Below are positions 1-10,589 of a DNA stretch of 64,000 nt, in pieces. Source of the stretch: Panopea generosa (Eukaryota; Mollusca; Bivalvia; Adapedonta; Hiatellidae). The translations under genes were made by a program, and so were the position numbers. The notes below the pieces were generated by a model. It saw nothing but the letters and a program-made list of their open reading frames with translations. It had not been told where the DNA came from and ran no database searches. Each line of letters starts with the position of its first letter. The stretch's first letter is position 1. The stretch lies in assembly GCA_029582155.1 (NCBI GenBank), contig CM055909.1:50487818-50551817 (forward strand), given 5' to 3'.

Positions 1-602
1 TTTATCCTATCTTGCCTGCAATATAATTCAATAGATAAGAAATATAAACATTTCACATGATAAATTAGTTACTTTCACTGCAATGATTCACAAGTTTCAA
101 GGAGACCGCAGCTGTGTTTTATTATAGCCCAAGCAATTGTCGAAAATGTCACCATTTGATGTGTTTTACATTTGGAATAAGTGTTTTATGTGTTCATATT
201 ACGTAACGCTGGATGTCCCTGCATAATCAGTTGGATGCACTAACGGCTTCTGTGTGAACTGGAAGTCTACAGTACAGGACTTAGAAAAACAATGAGTTCT
301 GTTAAAATATACATTGGAATAGATAAATTGTGTACAGTAATATTAAAAGTCAGCAGTTGGATTGTGTCACATGACAGGCAGTTTTGGATGTAGGAAATAT
401 TGTTAAAAAATTCATTTTATATAATTATAAAGTAAGTAAACAGGTAAATGATTTCACATAGATAAGAAGTATATAAATATATTTATGGTAAACTAAGTAC
501 ATACATTAATTCAATTGGCAATTAGATTAGCTCAGTTGGACCTTAGTAGCTGGTAAGTCTGTGCAAAATAGTGAACCTGGGTCTGAAAGTTCTTAAAGGT
601 GA
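1..602. other. Upstream intron or 5' region, no gene seen
   Basis: AT-rich non-coding sequence. A SINE-like tRNA head (GATTAGCTCAGTTGG) occurs near 525-540, just before the first minisatellite. No exon or promoter could be supported. Confidence 0.5.
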
Positions 603-835
603 GCTTAGAAAAGTTGCATGGTGGGCCTGGAAAAGTTGCATGGTGGGCCTGGAAAAATTGCATGGTGGGCCTGGAAAAGTTGCATGGTGGGCCTGGAAAA
701 GTTGAATAGTGGGCCTGGAAAAATTGCATGGTGGGCCTGGAAAAGTTGCATGGTTGCATGGTGGGCCTGGAAAAAATGCATGGTGAGCCTGGCAAAGTTG
801 CATGGTGGGCCTGGAAAATCTCTTGAGCTTCCTGT
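603..835. repeat. Minisatellite, 22-bp unit, about 10 copies
   Basis: The unit reads GCATGGTGGGCCTGG followed by AAAAGTT. Copies start about every 22 bp from 616, with one irregular short copy near 751. Open frames across it on both strands are artefacts of the repeat. Confidence 0.9.
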
Positions 836-879
836 ATAAGGCTCGGGGGGGAAAACTCTGGCGACCTAAAGGCAAGTGG

Positions 880-1118
880 GCCTAAGACAGCTGATGGGCC
901 TGTGATATCTGGTGGACAAGGGCAGCTAGTGAATCTGTGGTTACTGGGGTATAACTGGTGGGCCTAATACAGCTGATGGGCCTGTGATGTCTGGCGGACA
1001 AAAAACAGCTAGTGAATCTGTGAAACCTGTGGTGACTGGGGTATAACTGGTGGGCCTAATTTTAAGACAGCTGATGGGCCTGTGTTGTCTGGTGGACTTA
1101 AAGGCACAGCAGATGGGC
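880..1118. repeat. Degenerate tandem repeat, about 100-bp unit
   Basis: Two and a half copies of a unit containing ACAGCTGATGGGCCTGTG, a GTCTGGTGGACA stretch and GGGGTATAACTGGTGGGCC. The second copy begins near 968. It shares the GTGGGCCT word with the array just upstream, so the two may have a common origin. Confidence 0.75.
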
Positions 1119-1681
1119 CTCATTGAATTATAAACCATATAACTTAAATATTATCTCACAAATAATTATGCATACTTCCGCATATCAAAACTTGTAAATG
1201 CTGTCTGGTATGCATGTTGACATGCAATTCAAGATGTGAAACATGCATGTTTACTGCATGTTTGTTGATTGACATGCTAAAAGGAATGCAGATTTTTCAC
1301 CTAATGTGATGTGAACATTATGGTGATGGTCAGACAGTCTTGTCAATGTTCAAATTGCCTGCTACACACATCATATGTTAAACAGTTTAATGAGTAGTAA
1401 CATTATTATAAATTGCCAGGTTTTCATAATTATAAGGTAGGGTAAAATGGGATCAAACATGATTTCTCTGTCTGTTTTATTGGGTGTCGCGATGACTTTG
1501 ATACACCAGGGTTTTTTCAGTGATTATGTGAGTGCAATGTGATGGTGTGATTGCATGACTGTCACCGTGATCAATGTTATCAATCAACTTGTTTAAATTG
1601 AACTCCTTCCCCAGACCCGAATGAGTCACTTCTGTTTTAAGTCAATCATGATCAAAACTAGAACTCTAATTGTTGACATCA
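1119..1681. other. Non-coding, nothing recognised
   Basis: AT-rich unique sequence with no exon-like stretch, dispersed element or tandem repeat that I can support. Confidence 0.5.
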
Positions 1682-2250
1682 AGGTGAACAGGCCGACATC
1701 ATAGTTAACAGGCCGACATCATGGCAAACAGGCAGACAATTCATAGCGTACAGGCCGACATGGCGTACAGGCCGACATTGTGGCATACAGGCCGACATAG
1801 TGGCGTACAGGCCGACATCATGGCGTAGAGGCCGGCATCATGGCGTACGGGCCGACATCATGGTGTACAGGCCGACATCATGGCGAACTGGCCGGCATCA
1901 TTGTGTACAGGCAGGCGTCATGGCGTACAGGCCAACATCATGGTATATAGGCCGACATCATGACGTTCAGGCCGGCATAATGATGTACTACAGGCAGGCA
2001 TCATGGTGTACTACAGGCCGGCATAATGATGTACTACAGGCAGGCATCATGGTGTACTACAGGCAAGCATCATGGTGTACTACAGGCCGGCATCATGGTG
2101 TACTACAGGCCGGCATAATGATGTACTACAGGCAGGCATCATGGTGTACTACAGGCAGGCATCATGGTGTACTACAGGCAGGCATAATGATGTACTACAG
2201 GCAGGCATCATGGTGTACTATAGGCAGGCATCATGGTGTACAGTATTTTT
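1682..2250. repeat. Minisatellite, 20-23 bp unit, about 26 copies
   Basis: The first half has units of about 20 bp (ACAGGCCGACATCATGGCGT). From about 1980 a longer 23-bp form with an added TACT dominates (GTACTACAGGCAGGCATCAT). The subtype switch along the array shows expansion of a derived variant. The long + frame over 1800-2366 arises from the repeat and is not a gene. Confidence 0.9.
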
Positions 2251-3390
2251 ATTTACTTGCCATTGAAGAATGGTCAAGGGACATCAAGTGTTACCCCTGT
2301 CTGTCAATACTTTCCTCTCTCCATCTTAATTTCACATCAATAATTTCTGTTGGAGTACCTGTATAATTATGAAATAAAGGGCTGATTTAGTTTGATATTT
2401 GTTAATGTTGGTTAAATAAAGATGAACTGTGGTATTGTAATTCTGCATGATACTCTGCACTAGTTCACACAGAAAGAGTGTCCTTGTGACCTTACGTTCA
2501 TTGCTTAGTTGTCTGCGGTCATATTTATTTCCAGTGAAACACACCCGAACACTCCCAATCTGGTGCCCAATTTGGTGCCCAATCTGGTGCCTGGTTTAGA
2601 GGAACTGAGGAACTGATGCAGCTTATTTCTAAATCAATGAGAAAAAATTATCCTATTCATAATTACTTCCGATATGGCTGAACCAAAGGCACAATTTTAG
2701 AATTATTGACTGCATGTGCAAGCATGCATTGTTTCCTCGATTATTATCTTTCAGTCTAAAAAGCAGCGGAGGCCAGTCATATTTATTACGTTATCTCACT
2801 CATTCTAAATACTCTAATGATTTATGAAGAAGTTTTTCAAATAATATAAAAAACACAAGAGAACTTATAATTACCTTAACCTTACAAATGATGCTATTGT
2901 ATATTATTGTTACAATGATTCAGTTGTTTGAAACAAAACTTGGAAGTTCAAAGGCGATCTTCGGGCAAATCTGAAAGATTGAGAAAAAAAGAAAAAAAGG
3001 AGAAGAGTCAAGCTGGCTTTTATTGTTATCTTTTTACTGGACTGTGAAATGCTTCAGTTCAGCTTGACTAGTCTGTCAGATAGATTGATCTGTATAAGTA
3101 CAGGTTGGGCGAACATTTCTGTGAGAAAAAAGGGATAAATGTGTGACAGGCCATAGTATAGAAACACTAGTAGGATATGTTGCATGTGCTACTCTTGGAT
3201 TGTTGCATAAGACTATAGTAGAATAAGATTTTTATCCCCTGGTTGAGCGGCTAAACTATTATCCCACAAGACAGTAGGTTTGGGAGGATAGGGACCAGAG
3301 TATCTGGGATTTATTTTTTATGTCAAAATGAATCGGGGATTACCAAGTGGCTTATTGGAGTAACTCAGGATGAAGCGGATCTATTACACA
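2251..3390. other. Non-coding, nothing recognised
   Basis: Unique AT-rich sequence. A short tandem duplication of CAATCTGGTGCC / CAATTTGGTGCC lies near 2555-2595. No exon or named element is visible. Confidence 0.5.
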
Positions 3391-3506
3391 GGGCCCCAGA
3401 TAACTTTTTTAATACAAGGGTAATTTACCCCCAAAATGGAAAAGATACGGGTATTTAACTCCCAGATTTTCAAAGAAGCATATAAGATACATTATTTATC
3501 TGGGCC
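3391..3506. mobile_element. Candidate short MITE with GGCCCCAGATAA-type ends
   Basis: The left end GGGCCCCAGATAA is matched at the right by TTATCTGGGCC, which is its inverted complement with one base missing. The element of about 116 bp has no coding capacity. The flanks ACACA and ACTG do not give a clear target duplication, so the class is not assigned. Confidence 0.5.
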
Positions 3507-4009
3507 ACTGAATTACAGTTTTTGGAAAAGTTTTTTGTTTGTTTAACTTTGTATACCGGGTAGTTGTAATATGAATTAGCTAATCATAGTTTGGAAATGC
3601 TGTTGGAACGTTCACATACTTTCTCAATTGATTATTTAAAAAATTAGGTTTTCATATGCAAATTAATGCAAAATGGAGCAACCATTGAAATGGGACGGAA
3701 GTTTACATCATTACCTGCGCTAAGTAATGATTACCCAGTTGTGAGATTGAATAAATAATGCTCCTGTGGGTATGATTAAACAGTTGAATTACAAATGTTT
3801 GGAGATTTTTTTTTCTGATAATAATTACTAATTATAATGTTAGAGAGCTGGTTTGTTTTGTGCATCACCAGGTGTTTTGTTCAGCAGTCTGTGGTTGGTA
3901 TGTGTGATTTATAAGAATCTGTTGTGAAAGGGTATTTAATATAGTATAATGTACAGTAAAGAGTTTGTATATTGTGTATACCTGCATGTTATATATTTGA
4001 GGGTTGGGC

Positions 4010-6355
4010 AATAGAGTCTGGTGAAAGTCATTTTCAGTTTAAATAAGAGTTTGATCACTTGCTGGGTCATGACAAACACTTTAGAAATGGTAGTAAAAGC
4101 TTCCTGTCATTTAGTTCTAGGTCTAGTCAGCCTGGTGTCAGTATAATGTGACTGGCATTTAGTTCTAGGTCTGGTCAGCCTGGTGTCAGTATAACGTGAC
4201 TGGCATTTAGTTCTAGGTCTGGTCAGCCTGGTGTCAGTATAACGTGACTGGCATTTAGTTCTAGGTCTGGTCAGCCTGGTGTCAGTATAATGTGACTGGC
4301 ATTTAGTTCTAGGTCTGGTCAGCCTGGTGTCAGTATAATGTGACTGTCATTTAGTTCTAGGTGTGGTCAGCCTGGTGTCAGTATAATGTGACTGGCATTT
4401 AGTTCTAGGTCTGGTCAGCCTGGTGTCAGTATAATGTGACTGTCATTTAGTTCTAGGTCTGGTCAGCCTGGTGTCAGTATAATGTGACTGTCATTTAGTT
4501 CTAGGTCTGGTCAGCCTGGTGTCAATATAATGTGACTGTCATTTAGTTCTAGGTGTGGTCAGCCTGGTGTCAGTATAATGTGACTGTCATTTAGTTCTAG
4601 GTGTGGTCAGCCTGGTGTCAGTATAATGTGACTGTCATTTAGTTCTAGGTGTGGTCAGCCTGGTGTCAGTATAATGTGACTGTCATTTAGTTCTAGGTGT
4701 GGTCAGCCTTGTGTCAGTATAACGTGACTGGCATTTAGTTCTAGGTCTGGTCAGCCTGGTGTCAGTATAATGTGACTGGCATTTAGTTCTAGGGCTGGTC
4801 AGCCTGGTGTCAGTATAATGTGACTGGCATTTAGTTTAAGGTTTTGTCAGCCTGGTGTCAGTATAATGTGACTGGCATTTAGTTTTAGGTTTTGTCAGCC
4901 TGATGTCAGTATAATGTGACTGGCATAAAGTTATAGGTCTGGTCAGCCTGGTGTCAGTATAATGTGACTGATATTTAGTTCTAGGTCTGGTCAGCCTTGT
5001 GTCAGTATAATGTGACTGGTATTTAGGTTTAGATCTGGTCAGCCTGGTGTCAGTAAATTGTGACTGGTATTTAGGTTTAGGTCTGGTCAGCCTGGTGTCA
5101 GTATAATGTGACTGGCATTTAGTTCTAGGTCTAGTCAGCCTGGTGTCAGTATAATGTGACTGGCATTTAGTTCTAGGTCTGGTCAGCCTGGTGTCAGTAT
5201 AATGTGGCTTACATTTAGTTCTAGGTCTGGTCAGCCTGGTGTCAGTATAATGTGACTGGTATTTAGTTCTAGGTTTGGTCAGCCTGGTGTCAATATAATG
5301 TGACTGGTATTTAGTTCTAGGTCTGGTCAGTCTGGTGTCAGTATAATGTGACTGGTATTTAGGTTTGGTCAGCTTGGTGTTGTCAGTATAATGTGACTGG
5401 TATTTTGGTTTAGGTCTGGTCAGCCTGGTGTCAGTATAATGTGACTGGCATAAGGTTATAGGTCTGGTCAGCCAGGAGTCAATATAATGTGACTGGCATT
5501 TAGTTCTAGGGCTGGTCAGCCTGTTGTCAGTATAATGTGACTGATATTTAGTTCTAGGTCTAGTCAGCCTGGTGTCAGTATAATGTGACTGGTATTGAGT
5601 TCTAGGTCTGGTCAGCCTGATGTCAGTATAATGTGACTGGTATTAAGTTCTAGGTCTGGTCAGTCTGGTGTCAGTATAATGTGACTGGTATTTAGTTCTA
5701 GGTCTGATCAGCCTGGTGTCAGTATAATGTGACTGGCATAAAGTTCTAGGTCTGGTCAGCCTAGTGTCAGTATAATGTGACTGGTATTTTGGTTTAGGTC
5801 TGGTCAGCCTTGTGTCAGTATAATGTGACTGGCATAAAGTTCTATGTCTGGTCAGTCTGGTGTCAGTATAATGTGACTGGCATTAAGTTCTAGGTCTGAT
5901 CAGCCTGGTGTCAGTATAACGTGACTGGCATTTAGTTATAGGTTTGGTCAGCCTGGTGTCAATATAATGTATGTGACTGATATTTAGTTCTAGGTCTGGA
6001 TAGCCTGGTGTCAGTATAATATGACTGGCATTTAGTTTTAGGTCTGGTCAGCCTGGTGTCAGTATAATGTGACTGATATTTAGTTCTAGGTCTGGTCAGC
6101 CTGGTGTCAGTATGTGACTGATATTTAGTTCTAGGTCTGGGTAGCCTGGCGTCAGTATAATGTGACTGGCATTTAGTTCTGGGTGTGGTCAGCCTGGTGT
6201 CAGTATAATGTGACTGATTAGGGTTTCATATCATGTGTCAGTTGCATATTACTACAATGTGGCAGTGCTCAGAATACTGTCTCAAGTAAATGTTGTGAAA
6301 TGACAGAAAAATTGTTGAAAGCAAAGCTAAACACCATAGATTACAACATGATGTA
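4010..6355 (+). mobile_element. SINE-B copy split open by a 2.1-kb internal minisatellite
   Basis: The left part (4040-4100: GAGTTTGATCAC, GGGTCATGACAA, AAGCTTCC) matches the B-box and body of the SINE-B copies at 23190 and 44558. The right part (6260-6355: GTGGCAGTGCTCAGAATACTGTC, here quoted only as GTGGCAGTGC and AATACTGTC, then AATTGTTGAAAGC and GCTAAACACCATA) matches their 3' end. Between them the body segment is repeated about 44 times. Confidence 0.85.
4095..6215. repeat. 48-bp minisatellite, about 44 copies, derived from SINE-B body
   Basis: Each unit runs CATTTAGTTCTAGGTCTGG, TCAGCCTGGTGTCAG, TATAATGTGACTGG. A single copy of the same segment exists at 23290-23335 in an unexpanded SINE-B (GATAGTTCTAG, GGCCTGGTATCAG, TATTGTGACTGG). 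Variants (GTGTGGTC, TGATATTTAG, TGGCATAAAG) cluster in neighbouring units, as expected from local duplication. Confidence 0.93.
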
Positions 6356-6374
6356 TTATTACACTTTATACTGG

Positions 6375-6545
6375 CTGCGTAAGAAGGAAGGTGTGGTGCA
6401 TAGTAGCTCACATTAGAGGTAGCGGGTTTCATCTCATCTTCAGCCTGTTGGTCTCTCAAACACAAAATTCTGTACTGGTTTTACCCGGGAAGCTCTGAGC
6501 TTCAACTTCCAACTTGCCACTCAAGCGTACATAAATTAGTACAAA
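6375..6545 (+). mobile_element. SINE-D copy
   Basis: Contains TAGAGGTAGCGGGTTTCATC, CTGTACTGGTTTTACCCGGG and ACATAAATTAGTAC. The same blocks recur at 27840, 58635, 61745 and 63085. The head carries a degenerate tRNA B-box (GCGGGTTTCATCTC). Confidence 0.6.
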
Positions 6546-6599
6546 CGCATGCTTAAACTGGCCGAGTTGTTTAATAAGCATTTACTTGACTTAGAGTAT

Positions 6600-6790
6600 A
6601 TGGATGCTCTGTTGCCTTTTTATCTAAGGCACGATCTTCTAATGACCTCTGACCTCAAACGACTGAGGTCATGGGTTTGAGCACAGCTTGGTCCAAAAAG
6701 TTTTATGTAACAAAATTTGGGAGTTACTTGTGGACAGACGGGTCATTTTAACTGAGATTCATAATTCTGCACCAATATGAACTTATGGCT
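6600..6790 (+). mobile_element. SINE-C copy, diverged
   Basis: Blocks ACTGAGGTCATGGGTTTGAG, CAGCTTGGTCC and GAGTTACTTGTGGACAG match the SINE-C copies at 55905 and 57310. Confidence 0.6.
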
Positions 6791-8124
6791 TAATGAAATC
6801 ATCTTAAGTGGAGATATAATGAGGTACTTTGTCACAGTCACACCATGATTGACATGTGATTGACATATATTTGCAACGAGCGAAGAATAAGTTAAATTTA
6901 TAAGTACTACCGTGTTGCCAAGTGTGTCAACAAAATTAATGTAGGGCCAAAAAATATAAAAAAAAATTCTGTACATGTATACCAATGTAAAAAGCCCAAT
7001 ATATTTTTAAGTTTATTGTTTTTTTTTTAATTATATAATATTATGATATTCTTTTTTAAAATATTTTACTTTAATTACATAAATACTTTTACATCTTTCA
7101 TAAGACAAAGATGAACAATGATAAACCCATTACTAACTACCCACCCTGACTTGTGAAATCCTCGGTTGGGAGACAGCAAACAGAATTTTCTAAGGATGCC
7201 CTTATTGTTATTTATTTACGCACAACCACCCCGTCACAAATGCATGATTATTATACTATACATGCAAGTAGCTTGCCATTCACAAATGGAAAAAAAATTG
7301 TAAAGGAGGTAGAGTTTCTTAAACCTCACAAAAAAACAGTCTGGCCTTGCAGAAGTATACATATTTCGTAATACATAGATCTTATATTAATCTGTGTCAA
7401 AATAACTTCGGGCAATATCAAAACAAACAAACAGTGTAACAAGTTTGGATATCCCAGCTACCACTTGCTTTATTACAGTCTGTTTTATTGAAACTTTTAA
7501 CACTAAGTAAATATGTACACAACATGTTTTATACACCTACCTGTAGGCTAATTAACACAGACATCAAAATTTCCTTTGATTTTCGATCTACATGCCTCGC
7601 CCTGGGGGCACAGTTAGACACTAAATACTGATGTTTTGACCACATTTACGACTTTCGACCCTGGAAGCATGTTAAAACGGTCACAGATTGCAATGGACAG
7701 TGAATAATTATAGATATTACCTGTCGGACACTGTGCCTTACTGACCACATATCATTGTTTACACTTACTTACCACATAAAGTACTGTATGTACTACATGG
7801 TAACTGGTAATGATTTCATTCATTCATGTCAGGTTTTCACCATTAAATGGTTTTGATGATTCGGCAAATTCTTTATACATTGTTCTGTTTTGTTATCTCT
7901 GTTCAGTAAATTAATTAATTTTGTTTCATTGTTTTGTGTTGAACACAGAGGAAAAGTCATTGTTTACATGAGTATATTCTTGTGCTGTTTTGGATTATCA
8001 CAGGAATTATATCTAAGGATTTAATAATTATATTTAGGCGTACGATGTAAGTAGAAGTTCTATTTTTCATACAATTAATGTTGTAATTATTTAAAATTAT
8101 TATAGTGTTTTAAGGCACTTCCTT
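6791..8124. other. Non-coding, AT-rich, nothing recognised
   Basis: Very AT-rich intronic sequence with homopolymer tracts near 7010-7080. No exon, SINE or array could be supported. Confidence 0.5.
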
Positions 8125-8460
8125 TTAATGCCCATTGACCTCTCACTGCTGCGGTTGTGGGTTTAAGCCGGGCCCCGGTTTCACAAAAATACTTAAGTCT
8201 CTTATTTTACTTAAACTTGATAGTGTGCTCAATTTTATACTTAAATTGAGGACACTATTTGAGTTTAAGTAAAATAGCAGACTTTAGTATTTTCGAGAAA
8301 CTAGGCCCTAGCTCTATCCAAAAACTTTATAAAGATAATTTCCCAGTTACTTGCAAAGGACAGTGGTTCTTAGATTCGTTCTGAGGTCTTCCTCCACCAA
8401 TAAAATTGGATATGACATATGTAAACTTGTCTTGTGTTTAAACCATGTCAATCCTTTTAT
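8125..8460 (+). mobile_element. SINE-C copy interrupted by a foldback MITE
   Basis: The left part (CCTCTCACTGCTG, GTTGTGGGTTTAAGC) and the right part (CTATCCAAAAACTTTAT, CCCAGTTACTTGC, GAGGTCTTCCTCCACCAATA) form one SINE-C once the MITE at 8170-8308 is set aside. Confidence 0.75.
8170..8308. mobile_element. Foldback MITE, about 139 bp
   Basis: The element is almost a perfect inverted repeat. CCCCGGTTTCACAAAAATAC and TATTTTACTTAAAC at the left pair with GTTTAAGTAAAATAG and GTATTTTCGAGAAACTAGG at the right. The GGGCC/GGCCC ends resemble short palindromic DNA-transposon derivatives. It is non-coding and nested in SINE-C, so it is younger than that copy. Confidence 0.75.
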
Positions 8461-9179
8461 GCCCTAGTTTGATAATATTAACTGATTTCAAATTTGAATG
8501 CAGTACAGTATGTGTAGTTACTTTGTTTTATACTCTGAATAATGTCAGTTTATTTTGTTGTTGGTAATTAAAGCTTTGGAAGAAATAATGTTGTAGTTTT
8601 TGTAACCACCTGCAATGAATTGTATCTGTCAGAAATGCTGTGTGAGTGCAGTTCATCATAAATCCTCAAGTAGTTTCTTCTGTAAGATCATCTCAATGGC
8701 ATCCAGTGTCATCATGATGCACTGATGCAGTCAGCAGTGTTATACAGCATATCAATTAGGTGGATCAGTCTACGAAGATGTTGCGCAATATTTATAAATC
8801 TTCATCACATTTGATCCTTTGTGCAACTTTTAACAGATGATGAATCTAAGGAGACGTCTGAGATGGTGCACCATCCATCAAGTGTTGTAGTTGTACTATA
8901 ACCGAACGTTACACGTGCTTCATGTTTGCATGTACGATGCAATACATCATCTTTATCATCATTATATATGTATTACGTTACTCAGCCATCTTTTTTACAT
9001 CACGTTTTTGAAGTGATCATCTTTTCATGTCTGGTCCAGTGGTAGAGGACGGGACCCATGATCGGAGGGTCATGGGTTCATTCCTCCTTCACAACCATAG
9101 TTACACCAAAGATGTTTTTTGATAAAGAACTTTCAGGAAACTAAATAAATTATTTATAAGAAATATGTTTATATTTTAG
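8461..9179. other. Intronic, with a tRNA-like SINE head near 9030-9100
   Basis: Mostly unique sequence. At 9033-9095 a head-like stretch (TCCAGTGGTAGAGGACGGGA, GGTCATGGGTTCATTCC) has A-box/B-box character. It lacks tRNA cloverleaf pairing at the ends, so I read it as a SINE remnant. Confidence 0.45.
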
Positions 9180-9323
9180 AGCGATGGTCAGCCAGGCCGA
9201 GGTCGAGTGAGCACGCCCTGGAATGGTCCAAGATCAGTCATCATTCCAAGAACTGATCGTGGGTATGGATTTACCCTTAGGCATTTTATTGTATACCCGC
9301 CAGAACCAAAGGACTTTCTGAAG
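9180..9323 (+). CDS. ARHGAP21/23-like: RhoGAP21/23-like gene, exon with N-terminal half of PDZ domain
   Basis: This exon of 48 codons starts and ends between codons (phase 0-0). The acceptor is ATTTTAG at 9173-9179 and the donor is GTATGT at 9324. The translation holds the PDZ carboxylate-binding loop GYGF (exon residues 28-31) followed by [12 protein letters not shown]. That stretch is highly characteristic of ARHGAP21/ARHGAP23, PDZ-PH-RhoGAP proteins that act on small Rho-family GTPases at Golgi and junctional membranes in vertebrates (family knowledge). The other two frames contain stops. The exon opens in mid-protein, so a start-codon exon must lie upstream, and I could not recognise it in 1-9179. 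The phase and the continuation of the PDZ fold in the next two exons make the assignment firm at family level. ARHGAP21 and ARHGAP23 cannot be separated here, and an invertebrate probably has a single co-orthologue. Confidence 0.92.
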
Positions 9324-9394
9324 GTATGTAGGCTAAAAAGGGTATAATTTACCCCCACCAAATAAATGGTGAATTATTGGTGGTGGATAATATA

Positions 9395-9835
9395 ATTGTC
9401 TCTATACACATATACATTTGTGTATCATCTTTACACACATGTATTTTTGTGTATTATCTCTGTACACACATATATTTATGTATTATCTCTATACACATAC
9501 ATGTATGTGTTATCTTTATGCACATACATTTGTGTATTATCTTTTCACATACATTTGTGTATTTTCTCTATACATGTTCATTTGTGTATTATCTCTATAC
9601 ACATTTTTTGTGTATTATCTCTGTACACACATACATTTTTGTATCATCTCTATACACATACATTTGTGTATAATCTCTGCACATACATTTGAGTATTATC
9701 TCTATACACATGCATTTATTTATCATCTCTATACACATACATTTGTGTATTGTCTCTACACATACATTTGTGTATTATCTCTATACACATATTTGTGTAT
9801 TATCTTTATTCACATACATTTGTCAAATAAATATT
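9395..9835. repeat. Minisatellite, about 29-bp unit, about 15 copies
   Basis: Units of TATACACATACATTTGTGT with ATTATCTC, variable in length. It begins about 70 bp after the donor of the first PDZ exon. Open frames in all three + frames come from the repeat and are not genes. Confidence 0.88.
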
Positions 9836-10589
9836 TATACAAAGGAACTAAATATTCAATGAGTTACATACATTCCCACAAGGTGTTAATTTGCGTTAAA
9901 AACTGTGGGTTTGATCCCAGGCTCAACCTGATCTCCTCTGAAAAAAACACTGAAAACTGAATCTAAATATAATACTGCATTTCAGAAGTTACACACATTT
10001 GATAAGAGACTGAAAGACTGATGAAAGCAATACTAAACCTGCTCTAACAGTTTTAATTAACTTTGATATTTTTCACCAACTTATAACAGCCACGGAGGTG
10101 GGAAATCATCACTGTTGTTAACAGATACATAAAACACACACTTGTCTCTGATTGATCACTAAATCAACTCCAGATTTTACCTGGAGTATACATGCAGGTT
10201 TTTCTCATAGATCGTTATTGGAATGTATCCACCAAAGACTTGTTTACAAATCCATCCGCACTTCATCGTGTCAAACATCAGACTGGTTTACCAGTCCATC
10301 CGTGCTGCATTCTCCGTTTATATTGTGGAATATATTTGTGCTTCTTTGGTAATTAAATTTTTGTTTTTGCCAACTTATCCATCATCTGGTTTGATAATTA
10401 GATTCCGGTGAGCTCTTCTTTGAGGTGTAAATTGTTAAATATTGCCCCTAAGATTGTTAGATGTTACGGTTAACAGTAGGGTTTTCTAATTACCTACCTT
10501 CTTAGTCCTGTTTTAACATTAAAGACTGTTTAATTAACCTTTTAATATAAAGCCTGCCATATTGGAGGAGGACGATCCAAGATGCATAA
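9836..10589. other. Intronic, nothing coding
   Basis: Contains a SINE-D-like fragment (GTGGGTTTGATCCCAGGCTC, near 9903-9925). Otherwise it is unique AT-rich sequence. Confidence 0.45.

Noticed and set aside
1800-2366. 188-codon + open frame (Arg/His/Tyr-rich)
   Set aside because: It is entirely built from the 20-23 bp minisatellite, with no splice signals and no recognised fold.
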